A program made the translations under genes and the position numbers. DNA of 64,000 nucleotides. Origin: Symbiodinium sp. CCMP2592. Taxonomy: Eukaryota; Sar; Dinophyceae; Suessiales; Symbiodiniaceae. Shown here piece after piece: positions 7,822 through 18,278 of the stretch (the first letter of the stretch is position 1; every line of letters starts with the position of its first letter). The notes beneath the pieces are model-generated. The model ran no database searches. It was not told the origin of the DNA and saw only the letters and a list, made by a program, of their open reading frames with translations. The stretch spans positions 1 through 64,000 of the forward strand of contig CAJNDT010000606.1 of NCBI GenBank assembly GCA_905221615.1, read 5' to 3'.

Positions 7822-10800
7822 TTAGGGAGGGGAAACCGAAAGTTTAAGGTGATCGTACAGAAGGGCAGAGGACGCAGCTGCCGCCGAGATGGCAGCAACT
7901 TCCCATCGCTCAGCTTCTTCAAAGCGACGATGCCACGCCACTCGAGAGGAGCCATGAGCTCGTGAGTCACGTCTTTGGTTGGCTGCCCGGTCTGCCTTGT
8001 CGTTCAAATCACGGCACCGGCGATCATCTAGATCAAGAGGCGGTTGCCAGTCGAGTCGCTTGTTGTGCGAAGGGACCCACACCAAGTGTACTGCTTTGTA
8101 GTCCCTACGGAGTGCCCGTAAAAGGGAAGCCGACTCCTCTGCCAGGCACCGAAGCTTGCTGGTGGCGGGGCTCTGGACCGAATCCAAAGCACTTTGGCAG
8201 TCGACCAGGATTGTCACAGTGGAGTTGTTGTACCGCTGTCCAAGCGGAAGACCCTGCAGGAGGGCATTCAAACCGATCATCTCGTAGCGGAAAGGAGATT
8301 GGTCTTCCGCGTCATCACCTGCGGAGAAATAGTCTCCTGAACTCTCCGTCACCACTGCACAAGCGCCCACTCCAAGGTGATGGCTTCCATCACTGGCAAC
8401 GAGAAGGTTATCAGCATCTGGTGTCAGGACCTGGCAAAAGTGAGTCCGCAAAGCCTGTATCATGGCCGGGACCTGATTGCCAACAGGGGCAGCCGGATAT
8501 TCCGGCAGGGGGGCTCCAAAAAGCCTTTCTTCGACTCTGTTCGTAGGGGCCTGAAGGCCGTGCCTGTGCATAACCGTCTTTGGGCATGCCCAAGTAACGT
8601 GGGCACGCGAAGGCAAAGAGAGATTGCACAAGCATTTGACTTCAGAGGCCCGCAAAGGGGGAAGACGCTGACGGTGGTACCAGGCCGAGCCGCCTGTAGC
8701 CAGAGAAGCACGACGAACATCCAATGACTGACTTTTCCCGAGGAGCCTATGGCCAGCCAGTGCAAAGCGGATGCTCGGGTTCGGTGCATCAAGGTTGAGG
8801 CCAGTAGCGAGGCCTGCCTCGTCACGGTGGTAAGAGGTTTTGACACGCCCACAACTTGCGATGCCACGTTTGCGGTGTTCTTCAGTGAGCCAGTCACGCA
8901 AAACATGGATGTTCTGCCAGCCAAAACAAAAACGTCGTGTCTGCCCGGCATCATCTACTCTGGAGACGGCGGCGCCATTCATCTCAAGCTGCCAGCCTAG
9001 ATCAGCTACGGTGCTGACGGCATGGGGAAGGACAGCCTGCACACGGTTTCCACTGTGAGCTGAACCTCCTGTCACGTGTCTCCACACAGCACTCAAAGCC
9101 CGCCATTGCAAGAGCCACTTGGGGTCCCACTGCCACCCGTGGACTTCAGCAAGGAGAACCCACGGAGTCTCGCCTGCGATCTGAGGTTGAAGGGCTCGGT
9201 GGGTGGACTTCCGGATGGCAGTGAGATCTTTCGCCTCCGGGGCCGCAACACCGGCAGCCCATGCCAGAGCAGCAAAGACCAAGCTGGAACACACGACCCT
9301 TGCAACGTGGAAGGAGGGGCTCAGGATGTTTAGGGCGCGAAGGCGAGCCAGAAGGGTATCAACACTTAACTTAAGTAAGCCAGTTTTCCCACTGTCAAGC
9401 TCAACGGTGAGGCCTAGGATTTCTAAGCGGTGACGGGTCGGATATCCTAACTGTGCCGCTAGAGCGTGCAGCCGGGGGCGGGCCTTAGGCTCGACAATCG
9501 CGCACTTTGAAGGACGGCAGGTAAAATTCATGACCTTATCAAAGAAATTACTTCGCGTCACCCCATCGGTGAGGGCTGCTTCCACGTCCCTGGCTCCTGG
9601 CGGCGCCCATAGAAGCCTATCATCCACAAAGATGAGTGCTTTGGTAGGACCTCGGGTGACGTATGCATGCCAAACGTTGCCGATCAGAAGGGCGCACAGG
9701 GGAGAAAGAGGGCACCCCTGCAGAAGACCTTTGGATGACGTCCGCCACCTTTCATTGGTGACCTTAGAGACTTTAAACAATCTCTGAGAGTCGCTGTAGA
9801 AGGAGGCCAGCAGCCTGCCCAGGCATGGCGGGGCCCGCATGTGATCAAGGATAGTCAACAAATGGGGAAGCCTGATGCTGTCAAAATACGCGGACAAATC
9901 CTGCTGTATGTAGGCTTTGGCACCCTGATGCCAGCTCTGCAAGATGACGCCATGTGCGTCAGCGGTGCCTTTGCCTGGAGCTCCTCCAGCAGCCTGGGGC
10001 GAGCACCACGATGCAATCCACGCTTGCATACGCCTGCACAGGATGCGGGCGCCCGCTCGCCAAAGGAAAGAGGTCAGCGCGATGGGACGATACTCGGTAT
10101 GCGTTTTAGGGAGAAGTATTACGACGGCACGTCTCCACAAAAGTGGGACTTGCCCACTGGAGAGCACCCGCGTCCAGAGTCGTCCCAAGGAGTCCCACCA
10201 CTCAGATGGCATGTGCAAGATTTCGGGGCCCCATTGGTCGGGGCCGACGGCCTTGTGGGACATTCTTTTGACCGCGTCAAACAGGTCCCGCCCGCTGATT
10301 GAGAGCTCAACTGAAGCCTGAGTCGGCCTGGGGAGGGCGCTCAAGATGTCTGCCAAATCATCCTGGTTGACAGGCTCAGAATCGCAAGACCACTTATTCA
10401 TCCACACACTGCTCTGAGTCCTGACGACAGAAGTGGGGTGGATGTCAGCGGGAGCTTTGGCCAACTCACAGGGCGGGGTGTCGAGCTCGACACGGCGCGC
10501 AGCCCAACGCTTGACCCAGGCAGTGGCAGCAGTGACATTGTTTGTTTCAGTTCTCCACCTTGCGATGCGGATCTGCTTTTCTTGGGCAGTCAGGTCAGAC
10601 CGCAAAGCTTCGACTTTAGTGAGGGTGTTATCAAGGTCATTAAGGTCAAAGAAAGGGCATTCAGGGAGTCGGCGACGCAGGTCCCCGCATTTTTTCCGTA
10701 CCGCAGTCCGTAGATTTTGGTCGAAGGGCTGGCAACGCAGCTGTCGCAGTTGACCATCCAATTTGCGCAGGGTGTGCAGCGTCAATGAGGCATGGCCTTC

Positions 10801-11730
10801 TGTTGTGGTGTGGTGTGGGCGGCATACGTTGCGCACAGGGTCCCAGAGCAGCGCACGGCTGACGGCCTCGGCACAGCTCGAATCACCGGAATGCAAGCAA
10901 GTTTCGGCAACTCTATAAAGGTGCACAAGGGCCTGGTCTACATCAGCAGCTTCCAAACAGGACTCAAAAACTCGTGGTTCCCAAGCTTCACGAAAACGGT
11001 TCATGATGATTTGGGGGTCCGTTTGTTCCACAGGCTGAAATTTAGGGATACCGGCACACAGTTGCCAGGTCTCCAGGTCCAAACTATAAGCGACACACAA
11101 ATGGTCCGAGATGTCATCTCGATCGTAGTGCATCACGGCATCGGCACGGATGTGCGCGGTGCTCACTCCGTAATCGATTCTTCTGGTGCGGGCGGGATTG
11201 GTGTTCCGAAGGTCGCTGCGATCACCATCGTCAAGCGGAATCAGGTGCCCAGAGGTCACAAGGCGAGCGAGGGCACCCTCCTCCTCTACGGCATTCCAGT
11301 CTCCTACGGCCAGCACAGGGCCTCCAAAGGTGGCTGCTTTTTCAAAGAGGCTTTCTACAAGTAGGGAAGTTTTCGGGAGATTCCCAGGGTAACCATAAAC
11401 GGCAAGGACTAAAATTGACATTTTGTTCCCTTGACGTTGTAGCTCAATCAAACCTGCAGCGACCCTGGAGCTGTCAAAAACCCCACCTAATGCAATAGGC
11501 TTGATAGGCAGCGAAGAGATCAGAGCAACTCGATGTTGGCGTCTTTCGGCGTCCAAAGGCGCCAGCACTGCAGTGAAACCCTGAGTCTTCCAGTGCTTGC
11601 AAAAACCGACTGCAGACTCAAAGTTGACATCCACTTCTTGCAAAGCTGCTAATTGCACGGACTCCTTTCTCATGAGACTCATGAGCAAAGGCGTCTTCGC
11701 AGTGCCGGTACGATTGGTGTTGGCTGTCAA
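7822..11730 (-). CDS. LINE1 ORF2: APE endonuclease-reverse transcriptase-RNase H
   Basis: A 1302-residue frame. The N-terminal apurinic-type endonuclease (about 1-235) shows NTNRTGT, LQEVD, VYGYPG, GDWNAV, RRIDYG and ISDHL. The RT (about 470-790) shows GPDQWGPE, QQDLSAYFDSI, LLQGCPLSPL and FVDD at about residue 698. The RNase H (about 1110-1260) shows ASDGSHH, RYEMIGLNALL, LVDCQSAL and NDKADRAA, so the D-E-D-D set looks complete. There is no AUG at the start: the endonuclease homology begins upstream of the first possible start, in the -1 frame relative to the end of ORF1, and the first AUG (MSLM) comes about 16 residues in. It nicks target DNA and copies the RNA there. It looks functional. 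Confidence 0.93.
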   Translation of the reverse strand: MTANTNRTGTAKTPLLMSLMRKESVQLAALQEVDVNFESAVGFCKHWKTQGFTAVLAPLDAERRQHRVALISSLPIKPIALGGVFDSSRVAAGLIELQRQGNKMSILVLAVYGYPGNLPKTSLLVESLFEKAATFGGPVLAVGDWNAVEEEGALARLVTSGHLIPLDDGDRSDLRNTNPARTRRIDYGVSTAHIRADAVMHYDRDDISDHLCVAYSLDLETWQLCAGIPKFQPVEQTDPQIIMNRFREAWEPRVFESCLEAADVDQALVHLYRVAETCLHSGDSSCAEAVSRALLWDPVRNVCRPHHTTTEGHASLTLHTLRKLDGQLRQLRCQPFDQNLRTAVRKKCGDLRRRLPECPFFDLNDLDNTLTKVEALRSDLTAQEKQIRIARWRTETNNVTAATAWVKRWAARRVELDTPPCELAKAPADIHPTSVVRTQSSVWMNKWSCDSEPVNQDDLADILSALPRPTQASVELSISGRDLFDAVKRMSHKAVGPDQWGPEILHMPSEWWDSLGRLWTRVLSSGQVPLLWRRAVVILLPKTHTEYRPIALTSFLWRAGARILCRRMQAWIASWCSPQAAGGAPGKGTADAHGVILQSWHQGAKAYIQQDLSAYFDSIRLPHLLTILDHMRAPPCLGRLLASFYSDSQRLFKVSKVTNERWRTSSKGLLQGCPLSPLCALLIGNVWHAYVTRGPTKALIFVDDRLLWAPPGARDVEAALTDGVTRSNFFDKVMNFTCRPSKCAIVEPKARPRLHALAAQLGYPTRHRLEILGLTVELDSGKTGLLKLSVDTLLARLRALNILSPSFHVARVVCSSLVFAALAWAAGVAAPEAKDLTAIRKSTHRALQPQIAGETPWVLLAEVHGWQWDPKWLLQWRALSAVWRHVTGGSAHSGNRVQAVLPHAVSTVADLGWQLEMNGAAVSRVDDAGQTRRFCFGWQNIHVLRDWLTEEHRKRGIASCGRVKTSYHRDEAGLATGLNLDAPNPSIRFALAGHRLLGKSQSLDVRRASLATGGSAWYHRQRLPPLRASEVKCLCNLSLPSRAHVTWACPKTVMHRHGLQAPTNRVEERLFGAPLPEYPAAPVGNQVPAMIQALRTHFCQVLTPDADNLLVASDGSHHLGVGACAVVTESSGDYFSAGDDAEDQSPFRYEMIGLNALLQGLPLGQRYNNSTVTILVDCQSALDSVQSPATSKLRCLAEESASLLRALRRDYKAVHLVWVPSHNKRLDWQPPLDLDDRRCRDLNDKADRAANQRRDSRAHGSSRVAWHRRFEEAERWEVAAISAAAASSALLYDHLKLSVSPP

Positions 11731-11735
11731 GATCT

Positions 11736-14700
11736 TTACGAAACCTGCAACTGTTTCTGCCGCCTCACAGCCTTCAGGGCCGACGTGATCAGTTCATGGA
11801 TTTGCTGCGGGAGGCCAGCGCGCCCCGGCTCATCAACCCACTTGCTCAGGTTCTGAAGTTCTTTCTCGTATTTGGCACACAGCGCCTCCGATGCCGGTGT
11901 GCATGGGCCTTGAACATGCTTCTTGGCCTCGCGTCGGCCGCGCAGCGCACGGCCACAGCTGTTGCACGACCAGCCATGCTCCACGGTCAATCGCTCAGAT
12001 TTGCCCTTTTTCTTGCAGCGGGGCCAAGCAAACATGGTGAGGCTGGGGAAGCTGGGGGCCCTGACTTCAGCAATGACGCGCTTGTTGAGGGTTCTCAAGC
12101 GCATGGCCTGAGTGTGTCCAGCGCTGTCCTTGGGACCTTTCTGGGGCCTTTGCTGCTTGAGGAGGGTGGTCCACTGCTGGCGGGTGACCTCATCCTTATG
12201 CTTGGTCGTCCAGTGTCGCAAGCGGATCTGACACAGCACAAATGAGGAGACCTGAGCAATCACCTCCTTACGCAGGCCTTCTTTGCAGAGAGGGCAACGC
12301 CAATCCCCGGGGGACAACCTTTTCGGCATCCTTTGCATGCGAGGCTGAAGTAGTAATCCCGGGAGGTTTACACCATCGTGAGCCGTCCTGTTGTGTTTAT
12401 GACGGATGTTGTAGTACTGCGTCGCACTTTTGCAAATGCGGCGAAAAGGACACAAATCACACTTAAACACAAGGTCTAGGGGAGCTTTCGGGAGAGGTCG
12501 GTACGGGCAGGCTCTCCACTTGGCCTTGCACACCACCACCTTGTCAGTCTGAGCCTCGCAACCCTGCAAGTCCTGACTCTCGGTCTCGCTGAAGGCTTCC
12601 TGCACCTGATCTGGGACTGGTTTGCACTGGGTTGTGGAACCCTGACAAGTCTTAGGAAACTTAGGGGCGGTGCTCTTATGCATGCTAGTCCACACGGTGG
12701 TGGGAGGTCTCAGGGTAGTGGGCCGTGAGCCATCCGTGGGGGCAGCTCTGCCTCGACCAGAAAACCGAGTCCAGACCGTGGGTGGTCGCTTCAAGGTGCT
12801 AGCAGCATCACTGTTCGAGTCCCCCCCGGCACGAAAAGCAACCGCTGGCCCTGACTTGACATTCAAGACCTCCTTAGGGTATGTGCCATTCTCAGGGTCG
12901 GGCAACAACAAGTCGACGTGCCTTTGGCTGAGCCACACAGCGATGGTGCCCTTGGCAGCTTGCGGATTGTACGCTTCGGGGTAGAGCTCGGGGGCTTCGG
13001 GAACTACTATTATCCTGATATCCCATATCTTGGCAAGGGCCCTAATTTCGATGTCGGACCCATAGGCCGACTCAGAAGCCAGCTTGTCAAGATAGTCGGA
13101 CCACGTCTTAAGTTTGTTGCCATCCGGGCCCATCTGGTCCCAGTAAGGCTCATACCTGTCTTGATTTTTCTTCAAGTGTTCAATGGTGGTTGCGCGCAAC
13201 TCCCGTGCAATGGGGATGCGCTTCTTGCCCTCGCGGTGCAGCCATGTCAGACCAGCTGAAACCGTGTGGAAAATGCAAGCCCCATCACGCGGCTGCGGAT
13301 GCAGCTTGGTTCCCTGTGGCACCTGTCGGGCCATGGTTTTGGAGCGCTTCGGGGCACTGACCTCCTTTGGTTCGTCCTGGCCATCTGGGTTCTCAGCAGG
13401 GGCACTGGGCACCGACACAGGCTGGGGGTCGAAAATGGAGGCACGAGGGGCCAAAGGCAAAACCGACGAAGCTTTCAAAGGTCTCTGCTGTCGCACCGGG
13501 GTGCGCGGAGGTGCAACCGTGGCCCACAAGGTCAACTCAGTGTCGCCGTCCTTGGCCGGGAGGGGAATGAGATCCCGGTCTGGCTCCTTGGCTGCAGCAC
13601 GAAAGTAGAACACCTTGAAAGCTTTCTTGCGCAGTTGCCTGAGCATAGCAATTTCTGTGAAAGAGTTTTTAAGCAGGTCGGTGACCTGCTCGACAGTCCA
13701 ATCGGCTGGGACCCACGGCACCGACCAGATTTTCGCAATGGGCTCTCCGTCGGCAAGTGGTGCAATTTGGCCAAGTTTTCCTCCACGATGTGCGAGACCC
13801 AGGTCCCCAGCCGAACGCCGCATGCGAGCAAGGTATTCGCCCGGAGCCTCGCCCTTGGTAGGTTCAACCCAAGTGATTTTGGTGGGAAGCTTCGGTGCTT
13901 CTTTGGTCCTGGCGCATTCAAGAAAGATGCCGTCAATGCCAGAGAGCGCAAGCACCGGCTTCAAGTCACTTTCGCTGACCCTGAGAAGACCATACAACTG
14001 GAGGTCTTTAGCGAGGCGTTCCTCCTTCCAGCCCCAGGCGTCCAGCACATTGACATGGTGGTCGGCCATCCACTGCATCATGACACGGGAGGGCGTCTTG
14101 GCAACAGCAGCCCAAAGCTTTTCGGTGGCAAAGCTTTTCGGGATCCTAGCATGCAGGACCACAGAGGGCTTGCGAACAACGGCAACAGTGGGCTTGGCAC
14201 CCTTAGGTGCCGGGACAGCATCTGTCGGATCAGAACGAAGGAAGCCCGTGGTGGCTTTGCGGAATTGCAGCTGATCCTTCACGAGGCCTGGGACCCGGGT
14301 GGTTCCCGCAGGATCGAGGCACACCAGAGTGACGGAATAAGCCTTGGTACATCCAGCTGCCATGGCCTTGATAAGCTGAGCCTGCTCAGAGTTGCACAAG
14401 ATCACGCCTGTCAGTTTTTCACCCTTGGGGAGCGCCTCAAGCTTTTCAGCGAACTTTGTGGGATCAAGGAGGGACTGATTCCAATCTTGTGCTCTTAAGC
14501 AGAATTCGTCATTGGGTTTCGGTCGTGCTCTGGGGCCAACATTGACCCAGCCAGCCTTGGCATCCTCCGGTGTGATGCCAATGCCCTTGCCTCGGGAATG
14601 AGTCGCAAGGGCCTCAAGAGATGGCTTAGGGGGAGCCTGGGCCTGATCACCTGTGCCTCTGTGCTTGCCTTTACCTTTGGCCTTCCCTTGGGGTTCCGGC

Positions 14701-17700
14701 TGCTCTGCTGGGGGCTGTTGCCCCTTCTTTTTGCGCTTCCTACGAGGTTTGGGCAAGGTACTGTCACCGGCCACATCAGCATTCGGAAGCAGAGGAGCAA
14801 AAGGGCTGTTTGCGATTGGCACCGAAGTTTGACCTCCCAACAGAGAGCCCAAATTAAGGTCAGCTAGGATCTTTTGCACCGCCTCCTGCACAAGCTGCAT
14901 GATTTGTTGCTTGAGTGCATCGGCGAAGCCACCACCCAAGTCGAAACCTGGTCCCGGGTGGCTGGCCTCTCCAATTCGGGCGCCAACCTTGTCGTTATGG
15001 CACTGCTCCAGGCTGGGAGTACACAGACTGTGACCACAATTGGGGTTGAAACTCGGGCCGGGGTGGCCGGCTTCTCCGATACGCTCCCCGATTTTGTCAT
15101 CATGACACTTACCCCGGCTGGGGGTGTAGGCTGCAAAGTTGAGTCCAAAGGCGCACCAGTTGGCAACAGTCCGACCGCAATTAAGAAGCGAGGGGCATAG
15201 CAAAAGCCAGCCTCGCGACAAGTATCGGCAGGGTGCTGCTGAGGATGTTCCGGGCTCTGACGAACGCTCTTGACCTGCAGCAGTAACGTTGGCCAGAGCA
15301 GAAGAGATCTGGGTATTGCCGGGGTGAGGTGCATGCAAGGCTGCACAAGCAATTGCGGCCAAACCTCGGCGGGATATGCTAGGGTCTGCATTTTCCAGAA
15401 AAGGAGCGATCTGTGGGTCAGTGCGGGCAGCAGTGGTCCTAACCCGTCCTTGGCAGGATTTCTTGCCCTCTTTCGAGGAAACTCGACCACACCTCAGACC
15501 AGGCTGGCCGGTTGCGCCACAGCACCAACACTTGTGTGTCTGACCAAGCAAAAGGCCTGAAGATGTAACACATGCGTTGCGCTCAAAGCTCGCCTGGGAC
15601 CAAGAGGGACTACACCCTAAGGGAACCAGGGGAACCGGCGGCGCCTGATCCACATCCCTTCGGCAGCGTTTTCGAGGCTTAGTGTAAGCCCCCCGTGCTG
15701 GGAGCTGTCGTTTATTATCGAAACTCGGCCCTGGGTGGCTAGCTTCCCTGAACCTCGCTCCAATTTTGTCGTCATGGCACTTACCCCGGCTGGGGGTGCA
15801 CACTTCAAAAGGAAGCCTGATGGTGCACCAACTCGCGAAGATCTTACCGCAGTCAAGGACCGAGGGGCACAGCAGGGGCCACTCTCGGAGCGACGTTTGG
15901 CAGGATGCATCTGAGGATGTCCCGGGCTCTGGCGAGCACTCTTGACCTGCAGCATCATCAAGGGCCAAAGCAGGAGGAAACCGGATATTGTCGGAGTGGG
16001 GTGCATGCAAGGCTGCGCAAGCAGTTTCAGCTAACCTTCGGTGGGATAGGCTGGGGTCCTTCAACCAAGCTTGACCGCACCCCGGGCTGGCCTCGGCACC
16101 TTCAAGGAAACGGGCATCATGCGAATCCGTGCGGGCAGCAGTGGTCCTAACCCGTCCTTGGCAGGATTTCTTGCCCTCTTTCGAGGGTTCCCGACCACAC
16201 CTCAGACAAAGCTGGCCGGCTGCGCCACAGCACCAACACTTGAAAGTCGGATCAAGTAAAAGGGCTGAAGATGTATCACATGCAGTGCTCTCGAAGCTCG
16301 TCTGGGACCTAGAGGGACCACACCCAAAGGGAACCAGGGGAACCGGCGGCACATGATCCACGTCCCTTTGGCAACAGCGTTTGCGAGGCTTAGTGTAAGC
16401 CCTGCGTGCTGGGAGCTGTCGTTTGTAATCGAAACTCGGCCCTGGGTGGCTGGCTTCTCCGATTCGCGCGCCTATGTTTCCATCATGATTCTGGCCCCGG
16501 CTGGGGTTACAAGCTGCAAAGGGAAACCCGACGCTGCACCAACCTACAACAGCCTGACCGCAATCAAGAAGAGTGGGGCACGCCGGGAGCCAGCCTCGAA
16601 GCGAAGATCGGCAGGATGCTGTGGGGGATGTCCCGGGTCCTTGCATGTGCTTTCGACCTGCAGCAGCATTGGTGTCCAGAGCAGGAGAAGGTCGGGTGTT
16701 GCCGGAGTGGGGTTCATGCAAGGCTCCACAAACTGTTCCAGCCAATCTTTGGTGGGATATGCTAGGGTCTTTCGACCAATCTTGACCGCACCTCTGGCTG
16801 GCCTCGGCACCTTCAAGAAAGAATTTATCACATGGAAACGTGCGGGCAGCAGAGGTCCTGGCACGTCCTTGGTAGGATTTCTCGCTTTCTTTCGAAATTT
16901 CCCGACCACACCTCAGACAAAGCCGGCCGGTTGCGCCACAGCACCGAAACTGGAGAGTCGAATCAATCGGAAACTCAAGAAATGCATCATCCATGGTATG
17001 CTCAAGACTCGGCTGGGACCCAAAGGGACTACACCCAAAGGGAACCAGGGGAACCGGCTGCACCTGATCACAAGAAAGCTGTCCTGGATGTCCCGCCGTG
17101 ATACGGCAAGAACGCTTGCGAGGCTTAACGTAAGCACGCGTGATTGGGAGCAGCCTTTTGCGATGCTGCCTCATTGCACTACCGGGAATCCCTACAGGAC
17201 TAAACCTTAGGGGGGTCCCAGGGATGCACATGCAGGTGGCACCGGAGCTGCCAACAGCAATTCGTCGCCCGCGGCTGTCGTCTTGGGGCGGCTGTCCTCT
17301 CGCGTCGCCGTCGCCAGTGACCGTGCCCTCCAGGTCCTCGAGAAACGTGTCGGTGGACTTGCCCTTCGGGTGGAAGTGCTCGCTCAACTGGCCGCCAGCA
17401 GCCGCCGCCGCGCAAGCAGGAGGAGCCTGAAAGCCAACACTGTTGCCATGGCTTCCGCACTGCGAGGCTGGAGGCCCCGGGGGGCCCATGGGCGGGCCGG
17501 TGGAGCTAGTATGTTTACTCTTTTTGTCCTCGAGCGGATCTTGATTGTTTCTTCTCGGTTCTAGGGTCCGGTCCCCGGTATCTGGCCGACTTGGCACAGA
17601 CACCTTACCTACCCTACAACACTCTTTGTCCTCACGCGGATCTTTTGTTGTTCTTCTCGGTTCTTGGGTCCGGTTCCCCCTAGACCTAAAATCAGGAACG

Positions 17701-18278
17701 TCTATGGTGGCACAGCCCTCAGCCGAGAAATCACAAGCACTGATAGTCTCGCCGCCGTCCACTGCAGCCACACTTGCACTGATGGCCTCGGTGCTGCAAA
17801 AGGCAGCCGTTGGCCAGAGCTCACCTTCCAAAGGCAGGATGCCAAACTCGCCCACAAGAGACCACAGCATGCTTGGACCAATGCCGATGGCGAGCATCTT
17901 CTGCAAAGCCTGCCTCGCACCAAGGAGGTAGGCCTGTCGCTTCTCCACAATGAAACTCACAAGAAGACCAATGGCCCTCGCCACTTTTGCATCTCTAGCG
18001 CCCCCTGGCGCCCCGGATGCACCCCAGTTGCTGCTTCCCAAGCAGCATTGTTTCCAAAATTTTTGTCTTGCCTCCAGAGGGGAAGCTTTGCCTTGCTGGC
18101 CAGACCAGCTCCATGGTGCTAAGGGCTCGCTAGCCCAAGGCCTGAGGGGTAGACTCAAGCCGTCGTTGTCGTCCTTGTGTAGTTGAGCTGTCATAGCTCG
18201 AAGTCGCCTTCGCATCTCTGAAGAAAAGGTGGCCATGCCACCAGAGGAAGGAGCCATTGCCTGCCCCCTCCCACGCAC
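11736..18278 (-). CDS. LINE1 ORF1: giant repeat/OTU-protease/zinc-finger protein
   Basis: About 2173 residues from the AUG at 18257 (a GTG lies 7 codons upstream). In order: a basic N-terminal region; three repeats of ~220-236 residues (about 385-1070), each with a KPRKRC block, PVPLVPFG, a Cys cluster like CWCCGAAGQLCLRCGR, and the closing motif ARIGEASHPGP (near 613, 849, 1070, 1108); a Lys-rich linker; a middle domain; an OTU-type cysteine protease (about 1655-1795) with DGACIFH (Asp, Cys) and SQRHVDLLL (His); and three C-terminal zinc fingers (FKCDLC..H, WRCPLC..H, WSCNSCGRA..H). Repeat 3 lacks 12 residues present in LINE2. OTU domains are known in some LINEs. Roles in RNA binding and deubiquitination are inferred. 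Confidence 0.88.
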   Translation of the reverse strand: MRGRGQAMAPSSGGMATFSSEMRRRLRAMTAQLHKDDNDGLSLPLRPWASEPLAPWSWSGQQGKASPLEARQKFWKQCCLGSSNWGASGAPGGARDAKVARAIGLLVSFIVEKRQAYLLGARQALQKMLAIGIGPSMLWSLVGEFGILPLEGELWPTAAFCSTEAISASVAAVDGGETISACDFSAEGCATIDVPDFRSRGNRTQEPRRTTKDPREDKECCRVGKVSVPSRPDTGDRTLEPRRNNQDPLEDKKSKHTSSTGPPMGPPGPPASQCGSHGNSVGFQAPPACAAAAAGGQLSEHFHPKGKSTDTFLEDLEGTVTGDGDARGQPPQDDSRGRRIAVGSSGATCMCIPGTPLRFSPVGIPGSAMRQHRKRLLPITRAYVKPRKRSCRITAGHPGQLSCDQVQPVPLVPFGCSPFGSQPSLEHTMDDAFLEFPIDSTLQFRCCGATGRLCLRCGREISKESEKSYQGRARTSAARTFPCDKFFLEGAEASQRCGQDWSKDPSISHQRLAGTVCGALHEPHSGNTRPSPALDTNAAAGRKHMQGPGTSPTASCRSSLRGWLPACPTLLDCGQAVVGWCSVGFPFAACNPSRGQNHDGNIGARIGEASHPGPSFDYKRQLPARRAYTKPRKRCCQRDVDHVPPVPLVPFGCGPSRSQTSFESTACDTSSALLLDPTFKCWCCGAAGQLCLRCGREPSKEGKKSCQGRVRTTAARTDSHDARFLEGAEASPGCGQAWLKDPSLSHRRLAETACAALHAPHSDNIRFPPALALDDAAGQECSPEPGTSSDASCQTSLREWPLLCPSVLDCGKIFASWCTIRLPFEVCTPSRGKCHDDKIGARFREASHPGPSFDNKRQLPARGAYTKPRKRCRRDVDQAPPVPLVPLGCSPSWSQASFERNACVTSSGLLLGQTHKCWCCGATGQPGLRCGRVSSKEGKKSCQGRVRTTAARTDPQIAPFLENADPSISRRGLAAIACAALHAPHPGNTQISSALANVTAAGQERSSEPGTSSAAPCRYLSRGWLLLCPSLLNCGRTVANWCAFGLNFAAYTPSRGKCHDDKIGERIGEAGHPGPSFNPNCGHSLCTPSLEQCHNDKVGARIGEASHPGPGFDLGGGFADALKQQIMQLVQEAVQKILADLNLGSLLGGQTSVPIANSPFAPLLPNADVAGDSTLPKPRRKRKKKGQQPPAEQPEPQGKAKGKGKHRGTGDQAQAPPKPSLEALATHSRGKGIGITPEDAKAGWVNVGPRARPKPNDEFCLRAQDWNQSLLDPTKFAEKLEALPKGEKLTGVILCNSEQAQLIKAMAAGCTKAYSVTLVCLDPAGTTRVPGLVKDQLQFRKATTGFLRSDPTDAVPAPKGAKPTVAVVRKPSVVLHARIPKSFATEKLWAAVAKTPSRVMMQWMADHHVNVLDAWGWKEERLAKDLQLYGLLRVSESDLKPVLALSGIDGIFLECARTKEAPKLPTKITWVEPTKGEAPGEYLARMRRSAGDLGLAHRGGKLGQIAPLADGEPIAKIWSVPWVPADWTVEQVTDLLKNSFTEIAMLRQLRKKAFKVFYFRAAAKEPDRDLIPLPAKDGDTELTLWATVAPPRTPVRQQRPLKASSVLPLAPRASIFDPQPVSVPSAPAENPDGQDEPKEVSAPKRSKTMARQVPQGTKLHPQPRDGACIFHTVSAGLTWLHREGKKRIPIARELRATTIEHLKKNQDRYEPYWDQMGPDGNKLKTWSDYLDKLASESAYGSDIEIRALAKIWDIRIIVVPEAPELYPEAYNPQAAKGTIAVWLSQRHVDLLLPDPENGTYPKEVLNVKSGPAVAFRAGGDSNSDAASTLKRPPTVWTRFSGRGRAAPTDGSRPTTLRPPTTVWTSMHKSTAPKFPKTCQGSTTQCKPVPDQVQEAFSETESQDLQGCEAQTDKVVVCKAKWRACPYRPLPKAPLDLVFKCDLCPFRRICKSATQYYNIRHKHNRTAHDGVNLPGLLLQPRMQRMPKRLSPGDWRCPLCKEGLRKEVIAQVSSFVLCQIRLRHWTTKHKDEVTRQQWTTLLKQQRPQKGPKDSAGHTQAMRLRTLNKRVIAEVRAPSFPSLTMFAWPRCKKKGKSERLTVEHGWSCNSCGRALRGRREAKKHVQGPCTPASEALCAKYEKELQNLSKWVDEPGRAGLPQQIHELITSALKAVRRQKQLQVS

